A stretch of DNA of 64,000 nucleotides from Marisa cornuarietis (lineage: Eukaryota > Mollusca > Gastropoda > Architaenioglossa > Ampullariidae), in NCBI GenBank assembly GCA_004794655.1, contig SMMW01000555.1:2666001-2730000 (forward strand), in the 5' to 3' direction. Within the stretch, counting starts at the first letter, position 1, and each line of letters begins with the position of its first letter. A program made the position numbers and the translations under genes. Below the pieces are notes generated by a model. That model did not search any database and had not been told where the DNA came from. It saw only the letters and a program-made list of their open reading frames with translations. This document shows positions 50,758 through 61,965 of this stretch, one piece after another.

Positions 50758-51840
50758 CTAAGTATTTTTACACTTCTTAGAACTAGCAGAGACTTTTTGT
50801 AAATTAAAACTGTTCGAACCGCCAGACGAAATTGATGCTCTTCTACAAGATGTTAAGATTTTCACTGCCTCTGACCGAAACTTGTAACCACTCATGCAAT
50901 ACAGGTAAAAATGCGTAGCATTGCTGCTGAGATGCAAGAGATGAAGGATGACAAAGACGATATTTGTAACGAACACATCGATCTCCTCATCCACTGCAAG
51001 GAAGTTCAATATAAATAAAAGAAAGCGATCTGGGCAGGTCAGGACTACAAAGGTCACGGACAATGCAATTAGCAGCAATGTAAGTGATGAAACTTTCTTT
51101 TCCCGTGACCTGACCTGCACAGTGTGTGCTGCGGATGTGAGTCTCAGTCGAGCAAATTTCACCGACATCAGCACCTCCCTCACCAGCACACAGTTGGACA
51201 CTACCAGCAATACGCAAGGAATAAGTGACACAATCAAGACTTCAACCCATGACCACACGTATAAATAAAATAAATAATAATGATCAATATGAAGGTTAAC
51301 ATTGATCGAAGGATCTAAATACCTTATTAAGAAAAAATATTGAGAATATGACAACAGTATTATTCCAGCAATAACGCAGACAATAACTTCTGGTTTTCGG
51401 TTCATGCGAAATGTATTAAAACGATGAGGAAACACTACAGATATAGCTCTCTGTACAGTCAGTATAGACAAACACCACGACGACATTGACGTGGAAACAT
51501 TCACAATGTAATACTTAATAAAGTAAATCATATAATGAAAACTTTCAATGTGGATACCAAACTGACTCGGTAGCCACACATTTGGGATTAAATCTGCAAA
51601 CAGAACAGCTACGTCTGAAACTGCCAAAACCGTGAAGTACACACGCACGTTGGTGAAAGATTGAAGGCGCCAAAATATTGTAATGGTCATCACACTACCA
51701 AAGGTACCGACGACCAATAAAGCTGGACAGGTAATTTTCATCAGCAATATTGTGGCTTGCCATGTCATGAACAGATCGGCGCTAAGAACGCCTGGGCGAG
51801 AATAGTTGACTCCCCAGGGCGTATCGGTAATGTTAATCAT
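50758..51840 (-). CDS. Rhodopsin-like G-protein-coupled receptor (orphan, QRA variant), gene 3
   Basis: A 360-residue single-exon frame from ATG 51840-51838 to TAG. The N-terminus (about 27 residues) has two N-glycosylation sequons (N3-I-T, N12-Y-S). TM1 is about 28-57 and has G48-S49 instead of the usual G-N. TM2 has LAVSD. TM3 ends in VQRA followed by FPHR in place of DRY. TM5 includes WSWVEVLIVSLIPC and TM6 LIALSVTFVVLTCPDR. TM7 has HFYLYCMSG where NPxxY is expected. The serine-rich tail ends KKCKNT. It is closely similar to the copy B pseudogene at 59205-60280 and more distant from genes 1 and 2. A leader intron at 51946-52227 with good splice sites suggests it is transcribed from further upstream. 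The ligand is unknown, and a chemosensory or orphan peptide-like role is inferred. Confidence 0.88.
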   Translation of the reverse strand: MINITDTPWGVNYSRPGVLSADLFMTWQATILLMKITCPALLVVGTFGSVMTITIFWRLQSFTNVRVYFTVLAVSDVAVLFADLIPNVWLPSQFGIHIESFHYMIYFIKYYIVNVSTSMSSWCLSILTVQRAISVVFPHRFNTFRMNRKPEVIVCVIAGIILLSYSQYFFLIRYLDPSINVNLHIDHYYLFYLYVWSWVEVLIVSLIPCVLLVVSNCVLVREVLMSVKFARLRLTSAAHTVQVRSREKKVSSLTLLLIALSVTFVVLTCPDRFLLFILNFLAVDEEIDVFVTNIVFVILHLLHLSSNATHFYLYCMSGYKFRSEAVKILTSCRRASISSGGSNSFNLQKVSASSKKCKNT

Positions 51841-51945
51841 GGTTCATTTGGTTCCTGGCCTTATCTATTTAACACTAATTTCTCTTGTTAACTCCTCCAA
51901 AATATGAAGTTGTTTAGGTTGTGATTGCTACCATTTCCATCGAAT

Positions 51946-52227
51946 CTGCAAAAGCATAAAGAAATGTTAGAACTATCAATATCTGTTTTTTAACAGACAA
52001 TTAATAAGATTGTCTCGTATGCACTGCACCCAATACAATGAACTTTCTGACTGTTCCATCTTATTCAGGGTTAAACCTCAGCGTAAACTGCTTTGTCTTT
52101 AGTTACTTTCTTTTAATTACAAGGATACACAAATAAAGATCATATCCAGCACGTACCGGTATTTACGCCCTTGTAGGACGAAGGAGTGTGCTTAGCCTAA
52201 CAGAGCAGTAATTGATGCATCACTCAC
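51946..52227 (-). other. Predicted 5' leader intron of GPCR gene 3
   Basis: On the minus strand the donor is ACAG/GTGAGTG at 52228/52227 and the acceptor ATGCTTTTGCAG/ATTCG at 51946/51945. Both sites are conserved in copy B. The upstream exon contains ATG with MEDKVQ, which after splicing ends quickly in a stop, so it is an upstream ORF and not the receptor start. Confidence 0.55.
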
Positions 52228-52228
52228 C

Positions 52229-53594
52229 TGTCATCTGCACTTTGTCTTCCATTTCTAGTGGTCAAAGAAAATAAGTTTCGGCACAATCATCGCCGTGTCC
52301 ACACTGAACCAGTCTGCTTTTCGTCTGATCCATTCGTCAAAGCGTTCAGTAGGATGTTAGTTTACTTGAAATGTTTTCGTGCTTAAAGCTTCATTGAGAA
52401 AGGTGTGCAAACAATTAAAGAAAATAAGATGCCAGTAAGGAAATCTTAACAATATCTTTGACGATGCCTAAGTAAAGACAAGTATGTCATTTCAAATTTC
52501 CGACCGCCTACCCAGATAGGACGAAAATTATAAAACGACAAATATTACAGATAGATATACAATGATAAAAAAGTGTTGGAAGAATGGCAGTAACTACATG
52601 CTTAAGTGGCAAGTAATAGTGTACAGATGAGCTCATTTAGTAAATACCATCTGCTCACTGTTGTAGGTAAAAGCATTTTCTTCCATCTTTGAAAAAAATT
52701 ATATCTATTTATGCCTTTAATTGTCTGTTTATGTTTACCATAAGGTCATGTAGAATCTCCAAAAAGAGACGTTTGTAGAAAACTATTAAACGCAACATAA
52801 ACAACAAAGAACAAATATAAAGAATTCACAGCAGGTGAATGAAAAGAAAAACAGAGAACTTTCCGTGTCGAATAAATAGACAAGTTGAGCGACCCACTCA
52901 AACTATGTTAGTATTATTTTCCATAAGGATGAAACTCGTGCCTCCTTGACACAACGCATATTTGCTTTAAAAGAAATTATATTTTCATTACGTGACATTA
53001 AATACATTGGCTTCGAAAATACACTGTCAGTGTTTTGCAAAAGTCCTCTTCTTAAAATATTGGGGCGTTCATGTTTGAGCGATTGATTTATTGCTAGTGC
53101 ATTTGTCAGAAATAACTGCTTTATGGGCGCTGGGGTGGAGATTGGATGCCTGTATATCTGGATATGATTAAATGTGTGTCAATGTGTGTTCGTGTGTAGG
53201 AGAGGTGGGTCCATGTGTGGTTAGGTAGTAACTGAGAAAGAGAGACAAGAGAGCAGGGCATTTCAACAGTATGCCAATTATATCTCTGTAGATCTCCCTT
53301 ATTGCCAACAAACATTGGTTCTGAAAAGCTGGTTACAATTATTTTAGGAGATATTTATGCTATTGATCCACCGTGTACCACACTTCATATATATATATAT
53401 CAACGTTCCACAGCGGGCGTTGGCTTACAGTAAATGCAGAGACGAACGACGTTCGTACTTTCTACACAAGTGGACAGAAATATATGGAGAAAGATAAGAA
53501 CATTGCTCGTTCATTGTCCTTTAGTCAACTACAAGACCGTGTATTGACAACTCGATTGTTTATATTTCTTATTCTCAGGATTTAATGACATCAG
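52229..53594. other. Upstream region of GPCR gene 3, conserved with copy B
   Basis: Non-coding sequence alignable with 60690-61910, including AATAAATAGACAAGTTGAGC and ATTTTCCATAAGGAT. The promoter should lie here, but no TATA box can be assigned with confidence. Confidence 0.5.
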
Positions 53595-54952
53595 TGTCAC
53601 GAACCAGCTGGTTCAAGGCTAGAACAAAATGGTCGAGTTCTAAATTTAAGTAAAAGTAGGACCTTCACCAATACTAAGCGGTGAAGGAACAATAGGGTTA
53701 AGTGTGTTTTTACAACCGAGAGTCGACCTCTAGTATCAGTAGGGCCTGGAGACTGGCCGGTTAGGCAAGAACGGACCCGAGTATCGCCTAGGGGGTAGAC
53801 CGCTAATTGAGAGCCCAGTGCACTTAGCCCGGACAATGGCGGTTGTTTTCTTTGCAGTAGACGGACCGTCTGTGACGAGCGAAGAAGGCGGACGATGGGG
53901 CGCGGTAAAGTGGTTCTTAGGCAAGGGTTATGATAGGTTATGCATTGACCATCGAGAGTGTATGGCAGACCACGTGGGTAACCTGTAGACCGATGCACGA
54001 TGCACGAAGCGCGTTGTTGCGAGAAAATGCGAGAGTGCAAGAGCCAATGGAAGACCACTGACACACCTGACCACGTGGAAAAGAGCCAATGAGAACCACT
54101 GACACACCTGACCACGTGGACGCTGAGAAGAGACAAGGAAAGAGGCTTTTTCGCTCCAACCCTCGAAGGAGGCAGATGTGTGTACCCGCCAGGTGGGTGC
54201 AAGAGGTCGGCGTTGGTCCATCTCTATCTGCATTGGCCTGTATTTCCACCAGCTAGTACCACTCGGGTCTAGTGGTGCGATAACGGGGTCACGGAAGACA
54301 GCCTGACAGTGAGAGAAAGATCGCCCGCTCTGAGTCAAGAGCGTATGCAGCCGCGTGAGTGAAGGCGACGGGTCTCAGGAGACGGAACTACACCTGTCGT
54401 ACGTTCCAGAGGTCTGGGGACAGGGTTCCCGGGGAATCAGGCCAAAGAGACAGCCAGAGCCACGGCGGAAGAGGGCGACACGAGTCGTCAAGAATACAGC
54501 GTGTGTTCAGTGGACCGTCCCAGTGTGATGGGCTGAAGCAGTTCGAGAAGTGGTTTCAAGGACTGGTGGTCAGATAACGGACTACGAGTCCGTGTCGTAT
54601 GTATTTTAAGTGTAAACATCTGATGTTCTTTGTGTATGAGCGGGAGTAACAACTCTCAACTGATCCTTGTATCTATATGAAATGTTACTATTATCCTATG
54701 ATCTTTTAGTGTGCTCAATCTGATTTTACTTTTGTGTGTAATTATAATTTTATATGTTTTCCAACCTTGTCTGTTGGTTGTGTGTGCACACGTGGGAGAA
54801 CGTAGTTGTAGTAGGTAAGCGCGTGGAAAGTGCGAACCACGGGTGATTTGGTGTGAGGGGCTTACAGTGGGTACAGCGAGCCAGCAGAGAGTCCCATTTC
54901 CCTCGGGCTGGTTAGTCCAGATCCTCTTATCCGTGGTAAATAAATCGTCACA
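53595..54952 (+). mobile_element. Solo LTR, Ty3/gypsy-like (copy 2)
   Basis: A 1358-bp unit closely similar to 812-2184. It begins TGTCACGAACC and ends TCGTCACA, and is flanked by a perfect 5-bp ATCAG duplication (53590-53594 and 54953-54957). Copy B has a single ATCAG in the matching place near 61912, an empty site. Tandem motifs of about 41 bp with CCAAT and CCACGTGG lie at about 54040-54120. AATAAA lies near its right end. No internal retroelement domain is present. Confidence 0.87.
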
Positions 54953-55247
54953 ATCAGGAAAAGTGATCACAACTAGGATCTACTCCACTGCATCTTTTAG
55001 AGTTGTGTACATGATAATGGTCAGCAAATTAGTGAGTTTTATTGATATATAAATTTATCTTTCATTTATATGTTTGTAGCTAGTTTTTCTCCAAACACTT
55101 TCTTATAAAGTAACTACATCTTTTTAATCAGTTTAATACTGTCAATTATTTTTCTTAAAAATGCAGAAAAGCTTAGTGTTGAACAAATTTTCCTCAAACA
55201 AGGTATATGGCACCATGATATCAGATGACTATGATTTTGTTTTGCAG

Positions 55248-55640
55248 CTGCGTTTCAGCCGCATGTTCTTAACTAAGATGTTTATGTCACATTGGGAGAA
55301 CCATTTAAGTTTGCCTCCGTGGTAACCAGCATAAGAAGGGTACAACAGCAGCACAGGAATATTCACAGCCCCATATAGTGGAGTCTACATATTTATTACT
55401 TCTTTAACAGATAAGCGACATCCTAATACTCTCTATGTCGAAGCAGTTGTCAAGTCTGGAGAAATACTTTGCAAAGTAGAGATACGTCAGAGCTTTTCCA
55501 AGTCCACCTGCTCTGGTACGACTCATTTGACGGCTGGTCAAGAAGTCTACCTTCGGCAACATAATGGAAGTTACCCGTATATTATAGGGGTTAGGTTTTG
55601 CTCCTTCCCAGGAACCCTGATCGCTGCAGACATTCTCTAA
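55248..55640 (+). pseudogene. C1q-domain protein pseudogene (last exon)
   Basis: After the acceptor TTTTGTTTTGCAG, the plus strand reads through a whole C1q domain in pieces: AAFQPHVLN, a stop (TAA), DVYVTLGEPFKFASVVTSI, a 1-base frameshift, then YNSSTGIFTAPYSGVYIF, then LYVEAV...CKVEIRQS, HLTAGQEVYLRQHNG and FCSFPGTLIA before TAA. The order and the YNSSTGIFTAP.GVY and FSGTLI-like words are those of C1q-domain proteins, a family greatly expanded in molluscs and used in lectin-like innate recognition. The stop and the frameshift make it non-functional as sequenced. Signal-peptide exons were not found. Confidence 0.75.
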
Positions 55641-55857
55641 CTTACGATGTTTATGGTGTTGCTCAGATTCACTAAAGTTTATGTTTAGCTTTTGAACTAT
55701 TTGTGAATTCTTTAATGCCTCAGAATTATTTAATCCCCTTATGGTTCTAATACTAATGACAAGATCATTAATGAAATAATCCTATAGCCTTAGTGCTTAT
55801 ATTTATGGTAAATGACAGCTTTAAATGCCATATTACTTTATCAACAATTTAATGGGG

Positions 55858-56000
55858 CTTCGTTTTGATAGTTTAAACGCAAGCTAACCATATTATTATT
55901 ATTAGTAGTAGTAGTACATATATATATTCACCTCGCTGTTTTTAATATATTGATCTGGTTAAAGTATACGAAGATGAAAGTAATCGTGTGGTGCTCTAAT
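55858..56000 (+). repeat. Duplicated block also at 58078-58195
   Basis: Shares GCTTCGTTTTGATAGTTTA, then TCACCTCGCT-like sequence and AATCGTGTGGTGCTCTAA with the later block in the same orientation. Confidence 0.65.
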
Positions 56001-56118
56001 TTGTTCAACTCATTAAAGAGCGCAAACTCCTTTCTAAAGAACGACATCTGTTTTGTGTGACATGTTCCTGACGCTACTGACAGACTGAGGGTTAAAACAA
56101 GAATAAATTTACTGAAGC

Positions 56119-56143
56119 ACGCACGCACGCACGCACACACACA

Positions 56144-56177
<34 letters not shown>
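56119..56177 (+). repeat. (ACGC)n(AC)n microsatellite
   Basis: ACGC units followed by AC units with one interruption. Confidence 0.9.
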
Positions 56178-56179
<2 letters not shown>

Positions 56180-56450
56180 TAACACCTACGTACAAACTAG
56201 CACAAACGCAAGGATAAAGTTATACAAGTACATACCAAACACAGTAGAAACCCGTTAGCACGAAAAGAAGACTTTCATTAAGATTTGTACTATAGGTAAT
56301 CATTTCAAGAAGAATAAAGCAGTCACCCACCTTATTGAAATTCTTACCCACGAGTGTTGCACTGCTTATCTGACTCACTGTAGTCATAAAAAACTCCCCA
56401 ACTTAAAAGCATTTTTCTCAAACAGAGCCTCACCGTCAGACAGCTCATTC

Positions 56451-56471
56451 TCTCTCTTTCTCTCGCTCTGA

Positions 56472-56508
<37 letters not shown>
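56451..56508 (+). repeat. (TC)n(AC)n microsatellite
   Basis: An interrupted CT tract, then a CA tract. Confidence 0.88.
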
Positions 56509-57888
56509 TGTTCTTTACACAGTTGCACTGTCAGTGTATCAACTTTACATGTCTTTATGGTCATCAACCAACAAAAACTTCCAGGCCTAAATCAGTCTCA
56601 TTTACACCCTTGAAACCAGTTCTTCATTTATTTGCTTGTCTTTTCGAATCTAACAAATATCATTTCATAGTCTGAAACTCTTGTAAATTCTTTTATTAGC
56701 GAACAAGTACATATTACAACATCTCTTCTTTGAATAATGAATTTCACAGTTTTAGTATACAGAGGCTAATAATGCATCTGTTAGCAGAAATAACATGCCT
56801 TGGGAGCTGGTGTGGTCAACTTACAGAAAGTATTGTATTTTACATTTGTTTACATACTCTGGAATCCCACATGAAGATAGAGAGAGACTAGTCTTCTCCA
56901 CTGTAGCTACCACTATTTTAAAGCAGTATGGGTATGATCTCCACAGTCGATACAGTTTAAAAAACAAAAAAATTACACTTTAACCTAAAAACAGTTTCAT
57001 TCATAAGCCCAATTTTTCCATAGTTTTCTCTTTTCAATAAGACATTTATAGAATATTGACAGTTAGGTCAGAAAAATCAAACCGCTCCAGGTCTTGAATA
57101 TGTGTAAACAATAAAGCTACTTCCAATTTATCCCCCACACATTTCCTGATAACTAGATCAACCATCATGCAATGCTAATTAATTAACTGTTTTATTAGTA
57201 ACAAAATTACCAAATAAAGAGCAACTCCAATAAATTTTTGTCATTGAATATAGTAGGACTACTGAAAGCATCTCTGAAAAGTCAATATCTTCACTCACAG
57301 ATTACTTAGATTATTTGATGAGAAAGCAACTGTCCAATCTATTCTTCTATCGTGACACAGATTTATATAATTCACCACTTTGCTAGATATAATATGATCC
57401 GAAATTTTTCAACAACAGTGCGGTCTTCCAGTCAGAACATGAAGATCTGCTTCTCCAATATCGTGTACCGGAGTCATGAACATATCGATGTCCACAGATG
57501 TGTTTTCTCTTTCTCGTATGAACGTTTCCGACCATACTTTATGTTATCTGATAAACATGTGCATAAACATCTCGAACTGCACATATAGTTATAAGATATT
57601 TGCTACTTGAAATAATGCAGAAATATATTAACCGTTGTTTAGTTTTCGTTGATTTATCATACATGGAACAAGCAATGAATTGCCTGTAAAACTGACCAAA
57701 TTGTGGCGCCTTCCACAGCTGGAACTTTTTCACTCGAAAGTTAAGGGAATCATTTTCTTCGAGGAGATTTTTTAAGATTATTTCTGTCACAGAGTGTGTC
57801 GTACACTCTCATACCCTCTACAAATTTGTTTCTTTACTGTCAGTTCCGGTGTCCTTCACTTTATCTCTTCGTTCTCTCACTGTGTGTT

Positions 57889-57892
57889 TGTT

Positions 57893-57960
<68 letters not shown>

Positions 57961-58045
57961 CTTATTATTGAATATACAAAGCACATCGTGATCGGCCTGG
58001 TGCGAAGATAAAGCGCTATATCAAAACAAATCATTACTTTCATTT
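57889..58045 (+). repeat. (GT)n tract with SINE-like tail
   Basis: About 30 GT units with one break (to 57958) lead into CAAAGCACAT and AAAGCGCTATATCAAA. This resembles the 3' part of molluscan SINEs, which often carries a GT tract and AAAGCGCTATAT. The head is not seen. Confidence 0.5.
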
Positions 58046-58077
58046 TAATGTGTCATTCCTTATGATCTTAGTCATAT

Positions 58078-58195
58078 GCTTCGTTTTGATAGTTTACAAG
58101 GAAGCTGGCAAAATAACCAGGATATTATTATTACTACTAAATTTACTTTCACTTCGCTCTTTTAATCTTCTGATTAATCGTGTGCTGCTCTAAAC
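58078..58195 (+). repeat. Duplicated block also at 55858-56000
   Basis: The later member of the pair, lying just before copy B of the segmental duplication. Confidence 0.65.
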
Positions 58196-59204
58196 GAATA
58201 CCGACCAGGAAGCCAAACGAACAAAAAGAAAACGACACGGATAATATCACAATTCATCTCCTTTTTCTACGACTGACATACATCGTCTTAAAGACAATTA
58301 ATACTAAAGTACAAGTTAAATATTCTTTGGTAAATACACGGTACGATCATGAAACAAGATGATATTCTTAAGATAGGTCACATTACCATGCCATATACAT
58401 ATATATCGTGATGAAAAAGAAGAAACACAAAACATTGTATCTTGTTACACTTTTTAACTTCATCTTTACCAAAAGTTTATTAAAATAATAGTATAATCAA
58501 TGGGACAATTACCAAATATCTCAGGGAAAACTTTTTGTAGTGATACTATAAAAAGCTTTAGTGATTTAAGAAAGAAAAAAAATAATTTCATATGTCGCAC
58601 CTGTGCAATAATCAAACTAAGGGCTGCACAAACTGCAGCTGAAAGTACATGCACATACATCTCTAGGCATACTATACCGAGGATCTCATTTATACTGAAA
58701 TTTCATTCGCTTTCGAAGCTGTGTATTCGAAAAAAAAATCAGTATTGAATGCACCCCTCTTTTACCCGTGCAAATATTTAGTGTATCAGCACCAACTTTT
58801 TGTCGCGGCTTTGAAATCTTAGTGTTAATCACCTTACTGATTATTGCGAAGAGACCGGAAGATTATAATTTCTAACTTATGACCATTTAGTGTGCAGTAT
58901 ACGAGTTTATTAACGTTGTGTCTAGTTTTTCATATATTTATTTGAATCCAAAAACATAACACACTGCAAATTTTGTACTATCTTGGTGTGGTTTTTTTTT
59001 TTACTCTTGTTTACTGTTGCGTGCGTTTTTTGTTTTGTCTAGGGTAATTTACAGCTTTACTTACTCAGCTTTTAGAGTGCACAGGACCTGACAAGCTTCA
59101 TTTTAACTCCGGGTATGATTGTTATCTCAGTCCTTCTAACGAGGGTAAGTTTTGAGCCATAAACATTCCTTTCAGACTTGCGATAATTGTATAAGCCAGT
59201 TTTT

Positions 59205-60280
59205 TCACTTTCTAGACTTAGTAAATATTGTTTGTAAGTTAAAACTGTTGGAACTGCCAGACGAAACGGATACTCCTCTGCAAGGTGTTATGATTTTCAT
59301 CGCTTTTGACCGAAACTTGTACCCGCTCATGCAATACAGATAAAAATGTGTAGCATTGCTGCTGAGATGCAAGAGGTGGAGGATAGAAAAGACGATGTCC
59401 TTCACAAACATATCAATCTCGTCATTGCGAAAAAACTGAACAAACTGACCTATAAATAATAGGACTCGATCTGGGAAGGTCAGAACTACAAAGTTCAAGG
59501 ACATTGCAATTAGCAGCAGGGTAAGTGATGAAACTTTCTTTTCCCGTGACCTGACCTGCACAGTGTGTGCTGCGGATGTGAGTCTCAGTCGAGCAAATTT
59601 CACCGACATCAGCACCTCCCTCACCAGCACACAGTTGGACACTACCAGCAATACACAAGGAACAAGTGCCGCAATCAATAAATCAACCCAAGACCACACA
59701 TAGAAATAAAATAAGTAATAATAATAATAATCGATAGCAAGTGAAACATTCATTGGACGATCTAAGTCTACGTAGCCAATAAAGCAGAAAAAATGTGAGA
59801 ATATGACAACAGTATTAATCCAGCAATAACGTAGACAATAAATTCTGGTTTTCGGTTCAGGCAAAGTGTAGTAAAGCGATGAGGAAACACTACAGATATA
59901 GCTCTCTGTACAGTCAGTATAGCCAAACACCACGACGACATTGCCGTGGAAACCTTCAAAGCGTAATACTTAATTAAATTTACAGAATAAAACCCTTGAC
60001 TGTAGATACTAAACTGAATCGGTAGCCATAAATTTGGAATTAAATCGAGATACAGAACAACTACGTCTGACACTGCCAACGCCGTGAAGTACACACGCAC
60101 GTTAGTACGAGCTTTCAGGCGCCGAAAAATAATAATGGTCATCACACTACCAAAGGTACCAAAGACCAGTAAAACTGGACAGGTGATTTGAATCAGCAAT
60201 TTTGTGGCTTCCCATGTCATAAACAGATCGGCGCTTAGAACGAGTGGGTGAGAATAGGGCTTATCAGTTTTGTTAATCAT
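59205..60280 (-). pseudogene. Rhodopsin-like GPCR gene 4, frameshifted
   Basis: The minus strand starts at ATG 60280-60278 and matches gene 3 through TM1-TM4 (VFGTFGS, LAVSD, VQRA, FPHR). It then runs out of frame after LILLSYSH and stops at residue 170, near 59768. The rest (TM5-TM7, WSWVDLLIAALVPC, HFYLYCMSG and a serine-rich tail) continues in another frame, open from 59933 to TGA at 59205. Compared with gene 3, one base is missing beside a run of six T at about 59791-59798, with a nearby one-codon gain. The product as read would lack TM5-TM7 and could not signal as a GPCR. The rest of the frame is well kept, so the break is recent or a sequencing error at a homopolymer. TM7 likewise lacks NPxxY. 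Confidence 0.83.
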
Positions 60281-60385
60281 AGTTTTCTCGGTGCCTGGTC
60301 TTATCTATTGAACATTAATTTCTCTTGTTAACGCCTTCAAAAATTGAAGTATCTTTAGTCGTAATGGTTACCATTTTCACAGAAT

Positions 60386-60688
60386 CTGCAAAAGCAAAAA
60401 ATAAATTATCGTTATCTAAGTCTTAATAAACAATTAATAAGATTCTTTTGTATGAGTGCACCCAGTACAATAAACGTTCTGAATGTTCCGTCGGTAAATT
60501 ATACTGTAACGCTATTTCTATTTATTCCCGTTAAAACCTTGTCCTTAGCTCACTTCTGTTAATTACAAGCATACACTGATAAAGATCACTTACACCATGT
60601 ACTTGTGTTTACGTAGTGTAACCATTGTAAGACAGACGACCGCACTTCTGGTAAAAGACCAACGAATGTTACTTCATATAGCTCTCAC
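60386..60688 (-). other. Predicted 5' leader intron of GPCR gene 4
   Basis: Minus-strand donor TTCAG/GTGAGAG (60689/60688) and acceptor TTTTGCAG/ATTCTG (60386/60385), both at the positions seen in copy A. The upstream exon again holds ATG with MEDKVQ. A 60-codon frame (60856-60674, TTG start) covers the exon, but the copy A equivalent has a stop. Confidence 0.5.
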
Positions 60689-61965
60689 CTGAACTTTGTC
60701 CTCCATTTTTAGTAGTTGCAGAAAATTTAGGCACAAATCATTCAAACTGAACTGGTCTGCTTTTTGTCTGACCCAGTCGTCGAGGAGTTCGGTTGTATGT
60801 TTGTTCACTACAAACGTTTTTATAACTTCATTGAGAAAGGTATGCAAAAATTTCAAGCAAACAAGAAGCCTTCATGGAAATAATTATTAATATCTACGAT
60901 GATGCCTATTTAAAAACAAGTATGTCATTTAAATTTTGTCGACCGCCTTCCCAGAAAGGATGGAAATTATAAAACTACATTATTAAAAATAATAAAAACC
61001 GTGTTGTACAAACAACGGCAGATGCTATATATTTAAGTGGCAAGCAAAAATTAACAGAGGCGCTTATTTAGTACAAACAAACTCTTTATGCTGTAACTAA
61101 AAGTGTTTTGTGAGTTTGGAAAGAAATATATGTAGCTATTTACGCGTTTATTTTCCTTTTTGTATTTACCACGAGGCCATGTAAAGTCTGTGAATTAGAG
61201 ACCTTTGGGCAATATCACTGATAGCAACATTAAAAAAATAAAGAATTCACGGAAGGAAAAAAGCAGAACTTCCCGTGTTGAATAAATAGACAAGTTGAGC
61301 AACGCACATAGACTACGTTAGCATTATTTTCCATAAGGATAAAAATTTTGCTTCGTTGACACAAAGCATGTTTGCTTCGAAAGAAAGACTATTTTCAATA
61401 CATGACCATTAAACAGAAGTTATTTCGAAAATACACATTGGGAGTTCTCTTCTTAAAACATGGGGCGTTCATATTTGAACGATTAAATCATCGCTATTTG
61501 TCTGTGTATGGGTGGAGCAAGAGGTGCGTTCATGTGTCGTTAGTGAGTGACTGAGAAACAGCAAGGCATTTTAAGAGTATGCCAATTATCTTTCTGTAGA
61601 TGTACCCTACTGCCATCATCAATTGGTTCTAAAAGGTTGGTTATAATTATTTAGGGGATATTGTGCTATTATCCACCGTGTACCACACTTCGCATGTGTG
61701 TGTGTATATATATATATATATACAGTATATATGTAAAATCTTTTAAATGGGGCGTTAGCTCACAGTAAATGCAGAGACAAGCGACCGTTGGTACTTTCTG
61801 TAAATCAAAGTGGCCGCAAATGTATAGAAAAAGATTATAAAATTACAAGATCATGGTGCTTATGTCATAGAAAAGACCGTGTGATGACAACTCGATTGTC
61901 TATATTTATCAGAAAAAGTGAGCACGATTAGGATCTACACCACTCCACATTTTAGAGTTGGTTGA

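Larger units (their letters stand above)
48043..55005. repeat. Segmental duplication, copy A
   Basis: Aligns in the same orientation with 58391-61965 over the flanks, the GPCR coding region, its leader and upstream sequence. It is interrupted by three mobile elements (48143-49424, 49603-50361, 53595-54952). Removing these and one target copy each leaves about 3552 bases, against about 3575 in copy B. Confidence 0.88.
55641..58390. other. Spacer between the two duplication copies
   Basis: AT-rich sequence with three microsatellites and one duplicated 120-140 bp block (55858-56000 and 58078-58195). A 62-codon frame at 56795-56983 has no recognisable domain. No gene supported. Confidence 0.45.
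58391..61965. repeat. Segmental duplication, copy B
   Basis: The counterpart of 48043-55005 without the three mobile insertions, so it preserves the pre-insertion (empty) sites. It carries the frameshifted GPCR, its leader intron and the upstream non-coding region. Confidence 0.88.

Noticed and set aside
50948..51268. 106-codon plus-strand frame across GPCR gene 3
   Set aside because: It is the antisense shadow of a well-supported receptor frame.
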